Position numbers and translations under genes: made by a program | Notes under the pieces: model-generated | What the model was told of the DNA's origin: nothing | The model's input: only the letters and a program-made list of their open reading frames with translations | Databases searched by the model: none | From: Lytechinus variegatus | Taxonomy: Eukaryota; Echinodermata; Echinoidea; Temnopleuroida; Toxopneustidae | Reading direction: 5' to 3' | Assembly (NCBI RefSeq): GCF_018143015.1 | Contig: NC_054746.1 | Location: 17,723,532-17,787,531 of the forward strand | Length of the DNA: 64,000 bases | In this document: in pieces, positions 30,288 to 42,719 of the stretch | How positions within the stretch are numbered: the stretch's first letter is position 1 | How the letters are laid out: the number at the start of each line of letters is the position of its first letter

Positions 30288-31742
30288 GTGTCAAAACCCA
30301 TTTGCGCCAAGTCAATTGATTATCTGCTGAAACAGAGACAAAAGTAGTCATGCCTACAATGAGCGTAAAGTTCATGCGTATGTTTATTAATCAAGAGAAA
30401 TAAACAAGATAACGAGTAAATCACTAAATTAACTTTAGTAAAAAGGTCCTTTTCATCGTCATTTTGGCCACAACTTGACAAAGCTTCTTGCCTTCAATCT
30501 TCCACATGTTGTCCATTTCTCTTGATGCACTTCTGAGCTTGATGGAGCATTGCTGCCATGGCCCTGCGAAATGTCTGCCTGTCTTCCCTCAGACTGTCTG
30601 CTGCTCTGATGATGCGCTGCTGCAAGTCATCCAGATCTGCAGGTGTGGTGCTGTACACTTTTTACTTCAGGTGCCCCCAAATGAAAAAGTCCATTAGGGT
30701 TAAAGTCTGGAGATCCTGGGGAACATACCATGGGTTAACCCACATGTAACGCTATTACTCTGTCTCCAAACAGCTCTTACTGTCAATACTTAGCGACTTG
30801 TCTCTGATGGGGAGGGGCACCGTCTTGTGCCCACCACAGATGCCAGAATCCTCCGTTTGGCTGTCACTTGAAATGATGTATCTTTACAAGAAAAGGGACT
30901 ACTTGCTGATTGATCCTTGCCAGGTATTCTTTGCCATTGATATTCTGGTAGAAGACTCCAATTACTCCCATCCTCACAATCACTTTTTGACGCGAGTCTC
31001 TCTTTTCGAAGGCAAAGTTGATTGGCTTCTGACCATGGGGTGCATATTGCCTAATGTTGTGAGTGTTCAGGGAACAATTCATGCAGAATGTCGCTTCATT
31101 ACTGATGGCTAAGTCTTCAATGAACATTGGAGGTCTTGCGAGGAGCCAGTTACAGAAAGCCGTCCGACGGGGGGGGGGGGGGGGGGTAGTCTCCAGGGAA
31201 CAGTTTGTGTCGTCTTATCATCCTGTAGGGATACATTCTCAAGTCAAGCCGGATAATGCGATTAAAAGTACTCTGTGATAGGCCAAGTCCATTCTGACTA
31301 GATGTTGTTCTTTTTTGCCCCTGTTCATGTAGCTTTTCTTGAACAACTTCAACATTGTCTTGTGTTCCTAAAGTTCTTCTTTGACCTGATCGTCCATTGT
31401 TCAGATTCTTGCTTGTTTCTGTTGCCTGGTATTTTGATAGACTGTTTGACGTGATGGACATTGCGTATTAGGAAAGTGGTTTCGAAACTCGCGCAAAACC
31501 ATTGTCTTTGTCCTGGCACATTCAGTGACCAGAAAGGCCCTTTCCTGCGAAAAAAAAGTGGGGGTGTGCCATGATGTCAGGAAGCTTTAAACTCACAATG
31601 TGTTGTGTAGCATTAGCTTCAACGGTGCCTTGCCTGATTTGAAATAACTCAATTATCTTTACAAAGGGATTTCCTGCTTATTGTGCAGTAGAATCCAATC
31701 AGGCAAGGCATTGTTGATATTGGCGCAAATGGGGTTTCACCC
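30288..31742 (-). mobile_element. Decayed Tc1/mariner-superfamily DNA transposon
   Basis: Imperfect terminal repeats AAACCCATTTGCGCCAA (30294-30310) and TTGGCGCAAATGGGGTTT (31720-31737) bracket a broken transposase read right to left. A TA target duplication was not seen because the outermost bases are diverged. An internal hairpin, GCCTTGCCTGATT with AATCAGGCAAGGC, lies at 31627-31709. Confidence 0.7.
30495..31560 (-). pseudogene. Tc1/mariner-type transposase, frameshifted
   Basis: Reading right to left, the fragments give an N-terminal helix-turn-helix-like part (VLREFRNHFPNTQCPSRQTV, then NNGRSGQRRTLGTQDNVEVV and STFNRIIRLDLRMYPYR). Next comes a catalytic-core part (NEATFCMNCSLNTHNIRQYA, then RDSRQKVIVRMGVIGVFYQN), QDGAPPH with the second Asp, and SPDFNP. 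In another frame this continues as MDFFIWGHLK, KVYSTTPADLDDLQQRIIRA and AQKCIKRNGQHVED. This order is that of DDE_3-like transposases with the SPDL.P.DFFLWGHLK motif. Several frameshifts and a G-run (about 31170-31186) break it. Confidence 0.8.
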
Positions 31743-32087
31743 AGACCCATTATTTTGTTCCTATCCAATATATATACACGTGGTATCAAATAAGACTGGA
31801 AAAGATACTCTATCTGACACTGGTACAAGAATTATGATTTATTCTACTGTATTTCTAATATGAGCATGTAAGAAAGTGTAACATTTTCTTCTGACTCACT
31901 CTGTAGAACCCTGGAAAGTGATAAGATTAGGGCACTTCAGGAGCAAAAAGGAACATTGAAAGAAGGATTATCGTACCTCATGAGGCTAAAGAAGAACTTA
32001 AATGGTGGCTCTCCAACATTGAGTCAGTGTTTGCCCAAGTTGCAAGGGAAAGTTCATTGCTTGTACTCTGTTGGTCTACCATCACTT

Positions 32088-32368
32088 CGTCCACTCACCA
32101 CATGGTCTACTTTCATTTAGTATAATGCCATTCTGTCTAATAACCAGTTGGTCCAATTGCCATTTAGTCCATATATCATTTGGTCTAGTTGGACAAAGTG
32201 TTGAATTGTGCAAAAATTATTGAAAATTAAATGGATATTAGACCAACTGGTTATTAGACAAAATGATGATTAGACGATGTGATGTTAGACTTACTGGTTA
32301 ATGGACCAAATGGTTGTTAAACAAAATGTTGATGGATGGAATGGCATAGACCATGTGGTGAGTGGACG
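32088..32368. repeat. Foldback repeat rich in GGTCTA/TAGACC words
   Basis: CGTCCACTCACCACATGGTCT at 32088-32108 is perfectly inverted at 32348-32368. GTCTAATAACCAGTTGGTC at 32135-32153 is perfectly inverted at 32241-32259. The interior consists of many short variants such as ATTTGGTCTA and TTAGAC.A.TG. There is no coding sequence. Confidence 0.85.
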
Positions 32369-32399
32369 AGTTGGCAGTAGACAAACTGGTAAAAATTTT

Positions 32400-34200
32400 C
32401 TACAAAAAAGGGTGTGCCAGGATTGTTAATGGGCATGGATATTGACCTACTTCCATTAAGACTTAACAAACAACTTAATGGCTATATGTCATGGTCAGCA
32501 GACATGACATCGAGACCGGAGATGCCATCTCTGTGAATTGGGTCTGATTTTATTTCCATGCTTTTCCCCGCATTTTGCCTTGTTACATAATGTGTGCAGA
32601 AAATACGAAAGGACAAAGCTATGGGACTTATGGTTGTCCCTAAATGGCCCTCTCAGCCAGGTTCTGATCAACAGGACACTTGGGAAATGTAAATTGTGCT
32701 CACTTTTTGTTAACCCAGTTCACACATGAGCCTCGTTCACTAATCATTGCCTTGATCTTTTATGTTGCAGTCTTATACCCGATGCAGCGTGGGAAAGGAA
32801 AGGACTAAGTGACTGAACAATGGCTCGTATCTTGGACAATGAGGACAAAGCAGATGATCAGTTGGAAACATCTCTTTTCTACACACCTCAAGCATATTCA
32901 TGACACCTGGCTTCAAACCTCTCATCATGATGTATTTTCTCAACGTCATTACTTCATAGAGTAGTAAGATTAAATGAGAACTTATTGTTTGAAGTTAAAT
33001 TATTGTTACTGACTATTTTTTATTATTATTGATGTAAGGGGAGCCTCCCTCCCACACTGGTTAATTTCTCACTTAATTTTTCTTTTTGTAGTTAATGATT
33101 TCAAATTATGCTTCTAAGATTGAAGACAGGATCTCGCGTACCTACTAGCTGGCTCTCAGTTTGAGATAATAGCTCCTCTTATAGTACCAATACTTATAAA
33201 ATAATGATTTAAAGCATATTTTTAGTTTTGGTAAATCCCCTAAAAGTGCATGTCACTATTCCTTTTCATTACTAGATACTATTAATGCATGTGCCCCAAA
33301 ACAGTTGTGGTATGAAGGATATAAACCAAACTTTGTCATATTTGTAATGTTTAATTTGATTGGGTGCCAAATAAAAATAAAACATCTATATTTTCTTCCC
33401 AAAGCGTACAATGGGCTGAAAATTTCAGGATACAGATTGTCAGTAGCTTTCTAATATCAAATTATGAGTGCTCAAATGGCTAATTTAAACAAAACTAGAA
33501 AAAATATAGAGAGAGGGTGCTAGATTTAGATTAAAATCCTAACAGTTGGAAAAATGCCATTTAAATTCTATTTGGCAAAAAAATGCATTTAATGACTCTT
33601 ACTTTTTTTTAATCTAGTAATATTTGACAATAATTGAGTATAGTTCACAGACCATTTACCAAAGTTTTAGACAGGCTTTGACTTCAAACAGGTAAGTTTT
33701 CATTTAAACTTACCATTTTGTTTCATGATTATTATTTGATTCAATCATTTTAATGTACAGTAAACATGGTCTGCCTTCCCAAAACCAACAGTAAGCCACC
33801 TAGAGGAAAGTTCTCTCTAAATAGGCAACATTGCAATTTGATCTTCAAATAGTAAAACTTAAAAAAAAAAGCCCATTTGAAAAATAAATTTTAGTTCAAC
33901 ACTGTCAAAAATTTGTAAAGTTATAAAAACGGAAGGTGTTTCACTGAGATATCACAATGCACACATCTCATGCTTGAGTGAACTGTAAATTTTGAACCTT
34001 TTCTCCTATTTCCTTGACACTCTCACTGAATTTCGTCTACATTCAATCCTGTACTTGAATTGGTTATTATTGATTAACTTTGGCAAGTTATGTATCATTT
34101 TAAAGCACAAGATTTACATTTTCATACTCGATACAAATCTTTAAATAAATTTTGGGGGACTAATCGGTGGTTTTTGGGTGGCAGGTCACATTAATGTAAT
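32400..34200. other. Non-coding stretch, no gene recognised
   Basis: A+T-rich, with short open frames lacking support. No mobile-element ends were recognised. Confidence 0.45.
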
Positions 34201-34496
34201 ACTTGCATATGCATTTATTTCTCATGAACCTGTTTTTTATGTAATATATGATGACTTTTGTGTAGCTCCAAGGAGCAGGTCCAAGCTATTTTCTCTCTGT
34301 TGACAGTTCAAAGTATGTGACTTATCAGTCTCTAAAGGCCACTGCATACTTGCATATGCATTTATTTCTCTTGAACCTTTTTTTTTTAATGTAATATATG
34401 ATGACTTTTGTGTAGCTCCAAGGAGCAGGTCCAAGCTATTTTCTCTCTGTTGACAGTTCAAAGTATGTGAATTATCAGTCTCCAAAGGCCACTGCA
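34201..34496. repeat. Tandem duplication, two units of about 148 bp
   Basis: Units begin with ACTTGCATATGCATTTATTTCTC at 34201 and 34348 and differ at a few bases. The units keep one minus-strand frame open across both copies. This gives a repeated peptide (QWPLETD.SHTLNCQQRENS), which is more likely a product of the duplication than a gene. Confidence 0.9.
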
Positions 34497-34499
34497 CAC

Positions 34500-36290
34500 C
34501 TTGCAATTGGTCTGCAACCCAATGTCGGAATAAAACGTAACTAACATTTGTGCCGAATGTCAAGATATCCTATTCTTGCAAAGTTCTAAATCATCATATA
34601 CACACTTTTGTTCAAATCCATGGCAATAGTACCCTTCTAACCCTTCTAAAATGCAAATTCAATATCTAAACGCAATGTTACAGCAACCATTCGATAGGCT
34701 ATGATTTGAAAAATCAGGCTTGTAAAAAAGGCTTGTGATTATCCAAAATTTTGGTATTGGTTTTCTAAAAGTTAATTTGAACCTCGAATGAAATTATTTG
34801 GTTCATTCATATTTTCAGAAAATAAGGAAAATACGATTTGTTGTGAAATTGGGTCTTAGACCTGTCGCAAGGTGTGCGGTGACCTCAAAGGCATGTTTAA
34901 GTAAAAAGAATACTTTGTGCATAAGGTTGGAAATGCAAGTAATGTGAGGCTCAGGCATCATCAAAGTGAAGAAGGTGTTGTGATAATCCGTCGGCTTTTT
35001 GTGGAATTGACTTACTTTTCAACTTATAAGTTTTGTAATTGTGTTTTGTTTTGTTTTTTACTCTTCTACAAAAGTGGATCTGAAGGTTTTCCAGAGTTTT
35101 TGCCAATTGTGTTTTATCTCTGGTTTTTTACCCTGGATTTACTTGTCGTAGGATTGTTTAAAACAAACAATCCCCTGAATTTTGCCCATACTGGCTACAT
35201 TTATTTATTATTAATGAATATTTTTGATATTTTTTGTCTTATTTTATCAATTTAAAACAAAGAATTCTTTATAAATGAACATTTTCGATTTCAATATCTA
35301 TTTCAATTATAAAATTAGAAATGAAAATACCATGCATTTGGTAAAATGAATTAAAACTTTCAAAAAAGTCCAAGTATACTTTGTTGCAGGACACTGCATG
35401 TTATGGGCAGAATATCAGGCTTAGTATAAGTATTAACCCTAATAATCCCGGGAGGTGCATAATAGCCCATAGGCCAATGGCCCATGCGCTGCTTGTCGAC
35501 CTTTACCTTCAAGTCTCGCACATCTTTTGAGACCTAAATAACGCAACATTGTGTATGTGCATGTTAGATCCCAAATGATTCAAAACGTGAGTTCATGTTT
35601 AAAGTCAATATAAATAGTGTTTTTAGCAAAAAATGCATAAATGTGTAATTATTTTTAATTTTATTGACAAGAGTCATTTAATTTGATGCTATTTATGGCC
35701 GAAATAATGTTTGATCGATAAACAATCAGATACATAAGAAATAGAATTTGGAACAATGCTATAAAGAATAATTACACCAAAGATTAGAATTTTTAGTAGT
35801 GAATTAGAGCAAAAAGTGTGATTTCATGAATGAATCATCAATAAGTCATTGATAGAATTTATGATTCTAGTGAAATTTACCTATGCAACAGCCTAGATTA
35901 TGTCATTCTCAACATGTGATCAGCGGCTAAGATCGTAAGGGGTCCTTCACATGCAAGGTGAAAAGAAAGACCTCGATGCAGATCTTCGTTTTACAAGAAA
36001 TAATTCATTTCTGAAAAAGATATTTATTTATTTCAATCGGTAAGAAGAAATTTTGGCTAGTAACAGAAGTTTCATTGGATTTGTGCATTGAAATAATGTG
36101 TTTTGAGCAGTTTGAGATGTGGTATGCACTAACAAAAATGTTGCGCTTTTTAAGATCCCTGTGCGGGGATGTTGCCAATTTTGTCACGGAAGTCCCATCG
36201 CAAACATAATGCACATGGGGGATTCCAACCCCTTCCCTGGGCATTTTAAGGTTAAGACTTTATCATTCCATTTAATGTTTATTCAATTTC
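34500..36290. other. Non-coding stretch, no gene recognised
   Basis: Very A+T-rich DNA. No splice-supported exon or mobile-element end was seen. Confidence 0.45.
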
Positions 36291-36629
36291 TTTTTGTTTA
36301 TAATATCTGTAGTCAGATTGCTTCATATAGTCGGCAGTCTTCCGAAACATCATATCACTGATGCGATAGTGTGAAATTTATTTCAAGAAAATTCAGTCCA
36401 AAGTTTACTTTATATTTCTTTAGTTTAAAAGAACATGAAAGAAATTCCAAGATATGTTCCTTTTTGTTTATATATCTGTAGTCAGATTGCTTCATATAGT
36501 CGGCAGTCTTCCGAAACATCATATCACTGATGCGATAGTGTGAAATTTATTTCAAGAAAATTCAGTCCAAAGTTTACTTTATATTTCTTTAGTTTAAAAG
36601 AACATGAAAGAAATTCCAAGATATGTTCC
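36291..36629. repeat. Nearly identical tandem duplication, two units of about 170 bp
   Basis: TTTTTGTTTATA..ATCTGTAGTCAGATTGC starts each unit (36291 and 36461), and each ends with CCAAGATATGTTCC. I saw only one small length difference, so this is a recent event or an assembly artefact. Confidence 0.93.
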
Positions 36630-37256
36630 TAAATGCGTGTTTGTCTTTACTCAAAATCAAGAATTGGAAAAAAAAATATCACAGGAGAGCTAAATCCTTG
36701 TAATTTTGTTTAGAGCTATCTAGATTTCCTCTGTACTAAAACGCCATTGGGAATAGATCCTGTACTTTCAGTAAGCCCAGTTAACAAAACAGTTTGAATG
36801 AAAAAAACATTTTATACAAGATGTATGTTTCATTTTTTTTTGTTGGAAAATTTAGAAAATTTAGAGAATTTTTCATGTGTTGATTCTGAATCAACAGACA
36901 CAATATTTTGGATGAATGCCAACGATATGATTCAAATAAATGTATATCTTGTCTTTGTTCATTTTTATATTGCTATCAGAATTATGGAGTCAGTGCCTGA
37001 CAAAGATTTTACAGGTGTAGTGATGCATTGATGTAATACATAACAATATTTTAGAAATGTTCCTTGGGGAATTTATTTTTTTTCTTGCATTTTCTTTTTC
37101 CAAATTTTCCATAGACCCAGAAGTAATAAATATTGTGCCAGTCGTGTGGGTTATTTTTTTTTGATTCAGTAAAAAGACAGTTTTGTGGGAAAATTGATTT
37201 TATATTATTGGATCAATTTGAATCCATGAAAAGTTTTATTGTTGCAATGCAATTCA

Positions 37257-37444
37257 GGGGGAGTGTTTCACAAACAATTGAATCAACAAGTACATGATAG
37301 TTAATGTGAAATTTCATTGATTATTATGCTGTGGAGCATTTCCCATGAGTGTGACCCAACCTGTATGGTGGTTCACTATTTGTAAAACATACTTGGAATT
37401 TATCAATGATTGTTAGTCACACCTAAATCTTTGTGAAACACCCC
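37257..37444. mobile_element. MITE with GTGTTTCACAAA ends
   Basis: GGGGGAGTGTTTCACAAA at the left pairs with TTTGTGAAACACCCC at the right. The interior is 188 bp overall with no coding capacity. It may be related to the TTTCATGAAA MITEs. Confidence 0.65.
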
Positions 37445-37561
37445 TTTGGTTTGTTTCACATATAATCTCAAATAGCTTGGACCTGCCTGAGAGTGTTTGT
37501 ATGTCTGTATTATATACTTGCTTTGTATTCATGATGTTATTTTCCTTCTTGAAAACAATAT

Positions 37562-38260
37562 AAGACCAGCAGCCCAGAAGATTCATCCAAGTTTGAAGAC
37601 CATAGCAGTTGACCTCTTTGATTGATGGAATAGGCCCTATACCTCACAAACATGGCTTCCTGTCTGGTTTGAGCTGGAGTCTTCCTGCCAGAATCACACA
37701 ATTAGTGACATCATTACCAAGAGATCTATTTTTTGGTGTGCAGAATGGGGCACTGGACTCAGTTGTGCATGGTATACAGCTTCCATAATGTAAGTGCTTT
37801 ATTTCTGATTTCAATGATATTTTGTGTAGCCTAGAGTATGCGAGACAATGCAATGGTTTTCCAGCAATTATTACTTGAGGGTTCATTTCTTAATTCTAAA
37901 AATTTGGCGGTGGTATGCTTAATATTGGGCCATTTAATTCAATTTAAGACAAAATTGCATTTTCTGAACTTCAAGCATTTTATTTCAATCTATCAAAACG
38001 ACATTCCTGAGGGCAATTATGGAAAATGTGGTGGGACAAAATCTCCATTGCTTTTGCTCTTTAACCAAAAAAAATCTTTTTTTGGCTGTATGTCTCAATC
38101 TGTTGATCTGTACCGTAGTCTCTCTATTCTTCCTTGTACATCTAGCCATTCCCTTTCTTATTCTTCAATCCTCTTTCTTCTTCATTACTCCACCCTCCTC
38201 CCCCTCATGTTTCACTTTTCCCTCTCCTTTTACAGTGACAATACTTGCATTATCTGTTGA
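37562..38260 (+). repeat. Interspersed repeat, copy in + orientation
   Basis: It starts CCAGCAGCCCAGAAGATTCATCCAAG. It shares GTGACATCATTACCAA, ATAAGTGCTTTATTT, TTCAATGATATTTTGTG.AG and a pyrimidine-rich part with CAATCTGTTGA in the same order as the reverse complement of 41720-42325. Its class is unknown. Confidence 0.7.
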
Positions 38261-38299
38261 TCCATTAATTGTTTTCTTTCTTTATATATACATCCCCGT

Positions 38300-40300
38300 A
38301 CTATCTGTTCAAGCTGTTGCTCTGAATTATTTGTTTCACATAATTACAACATGATATTTACCATGACTGATATAATAATGTGCTAAGACAGATTTTTAAA
38401 CAAGGAAGTTTAATACAAACTTTGATCTTATATTAATTGTAGAGCCGTAAAAGAGCAGTATGAATAATTTTGTGATAAAAATATTCCCTTTTCTGTACAC
38501 ATTAATTTTTTAGATAGGCTAGTTTGAGTTAATATTTCAAATTTTATCTGGGTCCTTTCGCCAAAAGCCTAACGTTTGTGAGAATACACGTATCCATCAT
38601 GAAATCACAGAATGTGTAGAGGTTCAATGGCTCCGTTGGAGAGGTACCGTGATGAAGGTAGCTTGTCAATATCGGTTCGTCTGCCAAAAAAATTGTATCT
38701 ACTCAATTCATATATAAAGTTTCAACCTATTTTTATGAGCATAGTGTACTTTAATGGTTTTTCCACAATGTGTAAAATACAATGCTCCTTCAATCAGAGC
38801 AATACATATAAGGCTGGTATCTAGTTTCAGAAGTGCAATGTCAAATTTTGATTTCCATCGTGCCTGCAGTTGTTGTTTACTCTTCAAGCCATTTTTCAGG
38901 ATCCTTGCCTTTGTAACGTTTCCAGCCAACTCTTTTCGAAAGTTGTCAACAAGACTTTCTACATGTTCATCAAATTTCATTGATGGAGCATTTTAGCCAA
39001 GACGGATAAGGGGCTCGGTACTGATCAAGATCGATCGAGAAGCAGTTTGCACCCGTATTGGCTCAGTGAGGATACTATTTGTGTTTTCAGAAAGACAAAA
39101 AAAGAGAGGAACTTTTTACCTTTGGTTGAAGAGAGGGCTACTGACTTTCAGAATTTGTTTCAATTGCATGTGACATTTGGATATCTATCAAGCACACTAC
39201 ATTGCATGCTACACAGGCGCGTCCACACACAAAAAAAAGCATCGAAAAGTGTGTTTTCAAAACTTCTCATTGTGGAAGTTGTCTTTAATGTTTTCCTTTA
39301 AAAATATGGTTTTTTTAATCATCATTTAATATAAGGTGATAAAAAATAAATTCACTCCTTGGTGTTGGTCCATTTTGACAGTGGGATTGCATGAAATGCG
39401 CCATAAGGGGTACAAATTTGACCAAATGGTATCGCAAGAATATGCCATTAGCAGTAAAATTTTTACATTGAGTTAAGGAATCACATCAAAAATGTTAACG
39501 CTGTTAAGGTCTCTTTTCAGAAGTGTGTGGACATGCTTGGGTAGCACATGGTGTGGTGAATGTCAGTTTCTCCCAAGTGTTTGACCAAGAGGAATGATAT
39601 TCTTTTCAGCTTATGCATGAGGTCCATGGCTGTTGAATACAAGTTGCACACTATATAAATTTGTTTGAATTCGAGTAAGGGAAATTCTGTAGCCTTGGTG
39701 AGCACTCCTTTTCTGTGTCTAGGAGCAAATGCTTTTTCCTTGGAAAGGATTTTGTATAGATTCCTATGTTGAGGAATGTTCATCTAGTTCATACAATCAG
39801 AAATATTGGAGAGGGGAATCATTGGTTTAATGTGCTCAAGGTACTCCTGTTTACCCTTGTCAGTCAGATTGGGGAAGATAACCTATGGCTTCCATTCATT
39901 TATTCAGATTGCTTGTATTTTCTGATTATTGCTGATGCCAAACTACTAGGTGATTGATTGCTCATATACCTCTCATGGAAATGATCCAGAATGACAACAT
40001 CTGCATTCCTTGATCTTTAATGGGATCCTGTAGTCTTTCATTGTCATTGTAATGACATGCAAAGCATATCTGTAGACCATATCAGAATTTGTTCCTTCCT
40101 TTTGTTCATGGTCCCTCTGATCAGGGAAGATGAAGTTTCCTAACCAGATCCTTGGACTTTACATACTTATACGATGCGAAGCTCCTCATCCACCTTCTGG
40201 TCTGTGAGTGGGGCAGTGATCATCCAGATTGTCAACCTTCTGAACTCTCCATCATCCATGTTCCATCAATCCTTGCATTGTCGATTTTCTTTTCTCCTCT
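38300..40300. other. Stretch with unassigned open frames
   Basis: The minus strand has a basic 90-codon frame at 38708-38980 (FDEHVESLVDNFRKEL..) and an 88-codon frame at 39517-39783. Both have a protein-like composition but no recognised motif and no good splice pairing. They may be remains of a mobile element. I do not call them genes. Confidence 0.3.
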
Positions 40301-40329
40301 TTTCTCCTCAGGGATCCTTGTGATCAGAT

Positions 40330-40740
40330 TTGGATTTGTTTACTTGGCTGGATTAATGTAAGGGAGGTTGCTATGTTGGGAAAGCATCTAGTTGATCCAG
40401 TTGTCTTCCAATTGATTGGTAGATTGTTCCAACTTTCAATGACCCTTTGGCTAAAGAAGTGGTTTCCTACATCCAGTCTGGATCGAGGCTTAGTTTTATT
40501 TGGTGTTGCCTGTGAAATTTGAGGATGCTTCTTGTATTAAAAATTTCCAACTGTCGAACATTTGTCTAAAAAGTAAAGGTCTCCACATGCCAGGTGGATG
40601 CAGTTTGAGAAATTTTACAGTGTGCTGTCTCAAGAAATTTGCTTCTTAATCATTTTTTGCTAAAGAAATAGATTCCTGTTTCCAGTTTGTAATGAGTTGT
40701 ACAAATTTAATTGGTTGCCGTCTGTGAAATTTGACATTGC
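40330..40740 (-). pseudogene. LINE reverse transcriptase C-terminal fragment
   Basis: On the minus strand, 40405-40515 reads QATPNKTKPRSRLDVGNHFF then SQRVIESWNNLPINWK. This is the typical tail of LINE reverse transcriptases (R..RLDVR..FFS.RV...WN.LP). Upstream, to about 40740, two weaker partial copies of the same segment appear (KFHRRQPIKFVQ.. and KFLKLHPPG..), so the tail seems tandemly repeated. No RT core is left. Confidence 0.6.
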
Positions 40741-41597
40741 ACTTCATCATGACTAGAATACAAGCATTGTATTGTAATGATTGATTGGGGATTATAAACC
40801 ATTGTGGGATATAAAGTGCACTTCCTCAGGATGAGCCTATGTTGAGGGTCCAACCTATTAGATCTAGATTCACATATCTTGCCAACGCCATCTCCTTTCG
40901 CCTTATCTCTCAGAGTTGTGTGGTGGAGTGATGGATACAATACAGGGGCCTCAACTGGGGATGGGGGGCTTTTTCAACAAAAAATGTGTAAATAAATGGA
41001 AAAAAGGACCATCAGATTGTGATTTTGCATGGTCAGCCCCCCACTTTCAAAACTGGCGTAACTGTACTAGTATAAATACACAAACATTTGGTTCCTTTAT
41101 GATGGTGAATTAATGAGTGACCTTGATGGGGAAACAAAGAAAACAAACCCAAAACAAAGTATTCTTCCCCATTCGCATCTTTCTAAATATTTGAACAATG
41201 CAGTGTTCAGTTCATAAAAACACAATTGAATTATGTACAGAAAAGGATATATTTATTCCCAAAATTGAAATATTTTTCATTTGCTCATTTGAAACAAAAT
41301 ACCCTCACCCCCCCCAAAAAAAAAGTGTATATGAAATACAAAAAAAAAATTAAAAAGGAAAAATTAAATTTAATGAAATTACAAAAATAATGAATGTAAA
41401 AACCATCAAAGATGGAATCAAATAAATTTATTGAATAAAAATTTGAAATTAATATGACAATGATTGGTAATAAGACTTAAAATTTTTATTTTATAAAGTT
41501 TTAAAATTAGATACAACTTTGAAAAGAGTAATTATTTAAACATTGTAATATCAGTCATGGATAATGTTGAAATGATGGAAGATTGACAGGTATGGGG

Positions 41598-41710
41598 AGC
41601 ATTTCGTGAAGGTTTTTTTCAGTGATTATCACAGGCTAATGTGCTCTAAGCCAATCACAAGCAAAAATTTTGCCAGTGAAAATCACTGCCTAAAATTTTC
41701 ATGAAATGCT
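41598..41710. mobile_element. Small hairpin MITE (TTTCATGAAA type)
   Basis: AGCATTTCGTGAAGG pairs with the right end TTTTCATGAAATGCT. Inner words CAGTGATTATCAC and GTGAAAATCACTG also pair, giving a 113-bp hairpin. Confidence 0.65.
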
Positions 41711-41719
41711 TTCTTGGAT

Positions 41720-42325
41720 GGATAGTACAGGGAGGTATGGAGAGCGAACACAATTAGTGGATTAACTGCTAAACTTGTAAAAAGGAGGAGAAAATTGGAA
41801 GTAGAGGGGAGGGGGAAATGATAATGAGGAAGGAGCAGATTAAAGGAAATAAGGTGGTGGCTTTGTTCAAGGATGAATAAAAAGACTACAAAGGAGGTCA
41901 ACAGATTGATTCATATGGTATGGGAGAAAGGTGGGGGGTGGATGGGAAGAGAAGAAAAGGGAAGGGAATGGGGGAAGAGGAGGGGGTGGGGCTAAATTAA
42001 TGCCAAATAAAATCATTGCCCTCGGTAACATAATGCAAACCAATGCTATTGTCTTGCATACGTTTGACTGCACAAAGTAACATTGAACTTGAAAATAAAG
42101 CACTTATATTAAAGATGCTGTGCATCATGCGTGACAGTGTCCAGTGTCCCACTCTGTACACTAAAACATAGGACTTTTGGTAATGACGTCACATTGAGTG
42201 ATTTTGGCAAGACCCTGCTCAGATCCAGCTGGAGGTAAGTTTGTGAGGATAAGGCTTTGTTCCATTTAATTAAGGGGTCAGTTGCTATGGTGATACAACT
42301 TGGATGAATCTTCTGGGCTGCTGGC
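41720..42325 (-). repeat. Interspersed repeat, inverted copy of 37562-38260
   Basis: It ends CTTGGATGAATCTTCTGGGCTGCTGG at the right, the reverse complement of the start of the other copy. The two copies are about 3.5 kb apart. The purine-rich section 41780-41990 corresponds to the pyrimidine-rich section of the other copy. Confidence 0.7.
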
Positions 42326-42545
42326 CATTTTTTTTTATATAAAATATGAATACTAATTTTTGCTCAAGGAAATATCCAATAAATCTTTGAAAATAAAAAA
42401 AATCCTTGCTTTATGTTTTTGTCTGCATAGTGTACCTGTATACTAGCTATGAAACTTGCCCTGTGCATCTTTTTAATCCATTATCTCCCCCTTTATTTTG
42501 CAAGCCAAAATTGACGTTCCTGAAATCTCCTGCTCTCAAGTTGTC

Positions 42546-42717
42546 ACCAGTGGGGATCCAGGCGGAAGACCCCCCCCCCTTATACATTGAGAATCACTCA
42601 TTGAACATATAGGCCTTTGTGTATATAATTGATTCTAGGAAAGGTTTTCATCTGCACCCTCTTATAAAATGTTCTTTTTGCTCCCTTCCATTTTCAAATC
42701 CTGGATCTGCCACTGGT
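42546..42717. mobile_element. MITE with ACCAGTGG..GATCCAGG ends
   Basis: ACCAGTGGGGATCCAGG at the left pairs with CCTGGATCTGCCACTGGT at the right, apart from a 1-base gap and one mismatch. It contains a C-run after GGAAGAC. Confidence 0.65.
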
Positions 42718-42719
42718 CA

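Noticed and set aside
34237..34563. 108-codon frame with a repeated peptide on the minus strand
   Set aside because: Exists because a 148-bp unit was duplicated in frame; the peptide matches no motif and spans intergenic DNA.
38708..39783. Two protein-like minus-strand frames (90 and 88 codons)
   Set aside because: No motif, no paired splice sites and no continuity between them; length is within chance expectation for six frames over 64 kb.
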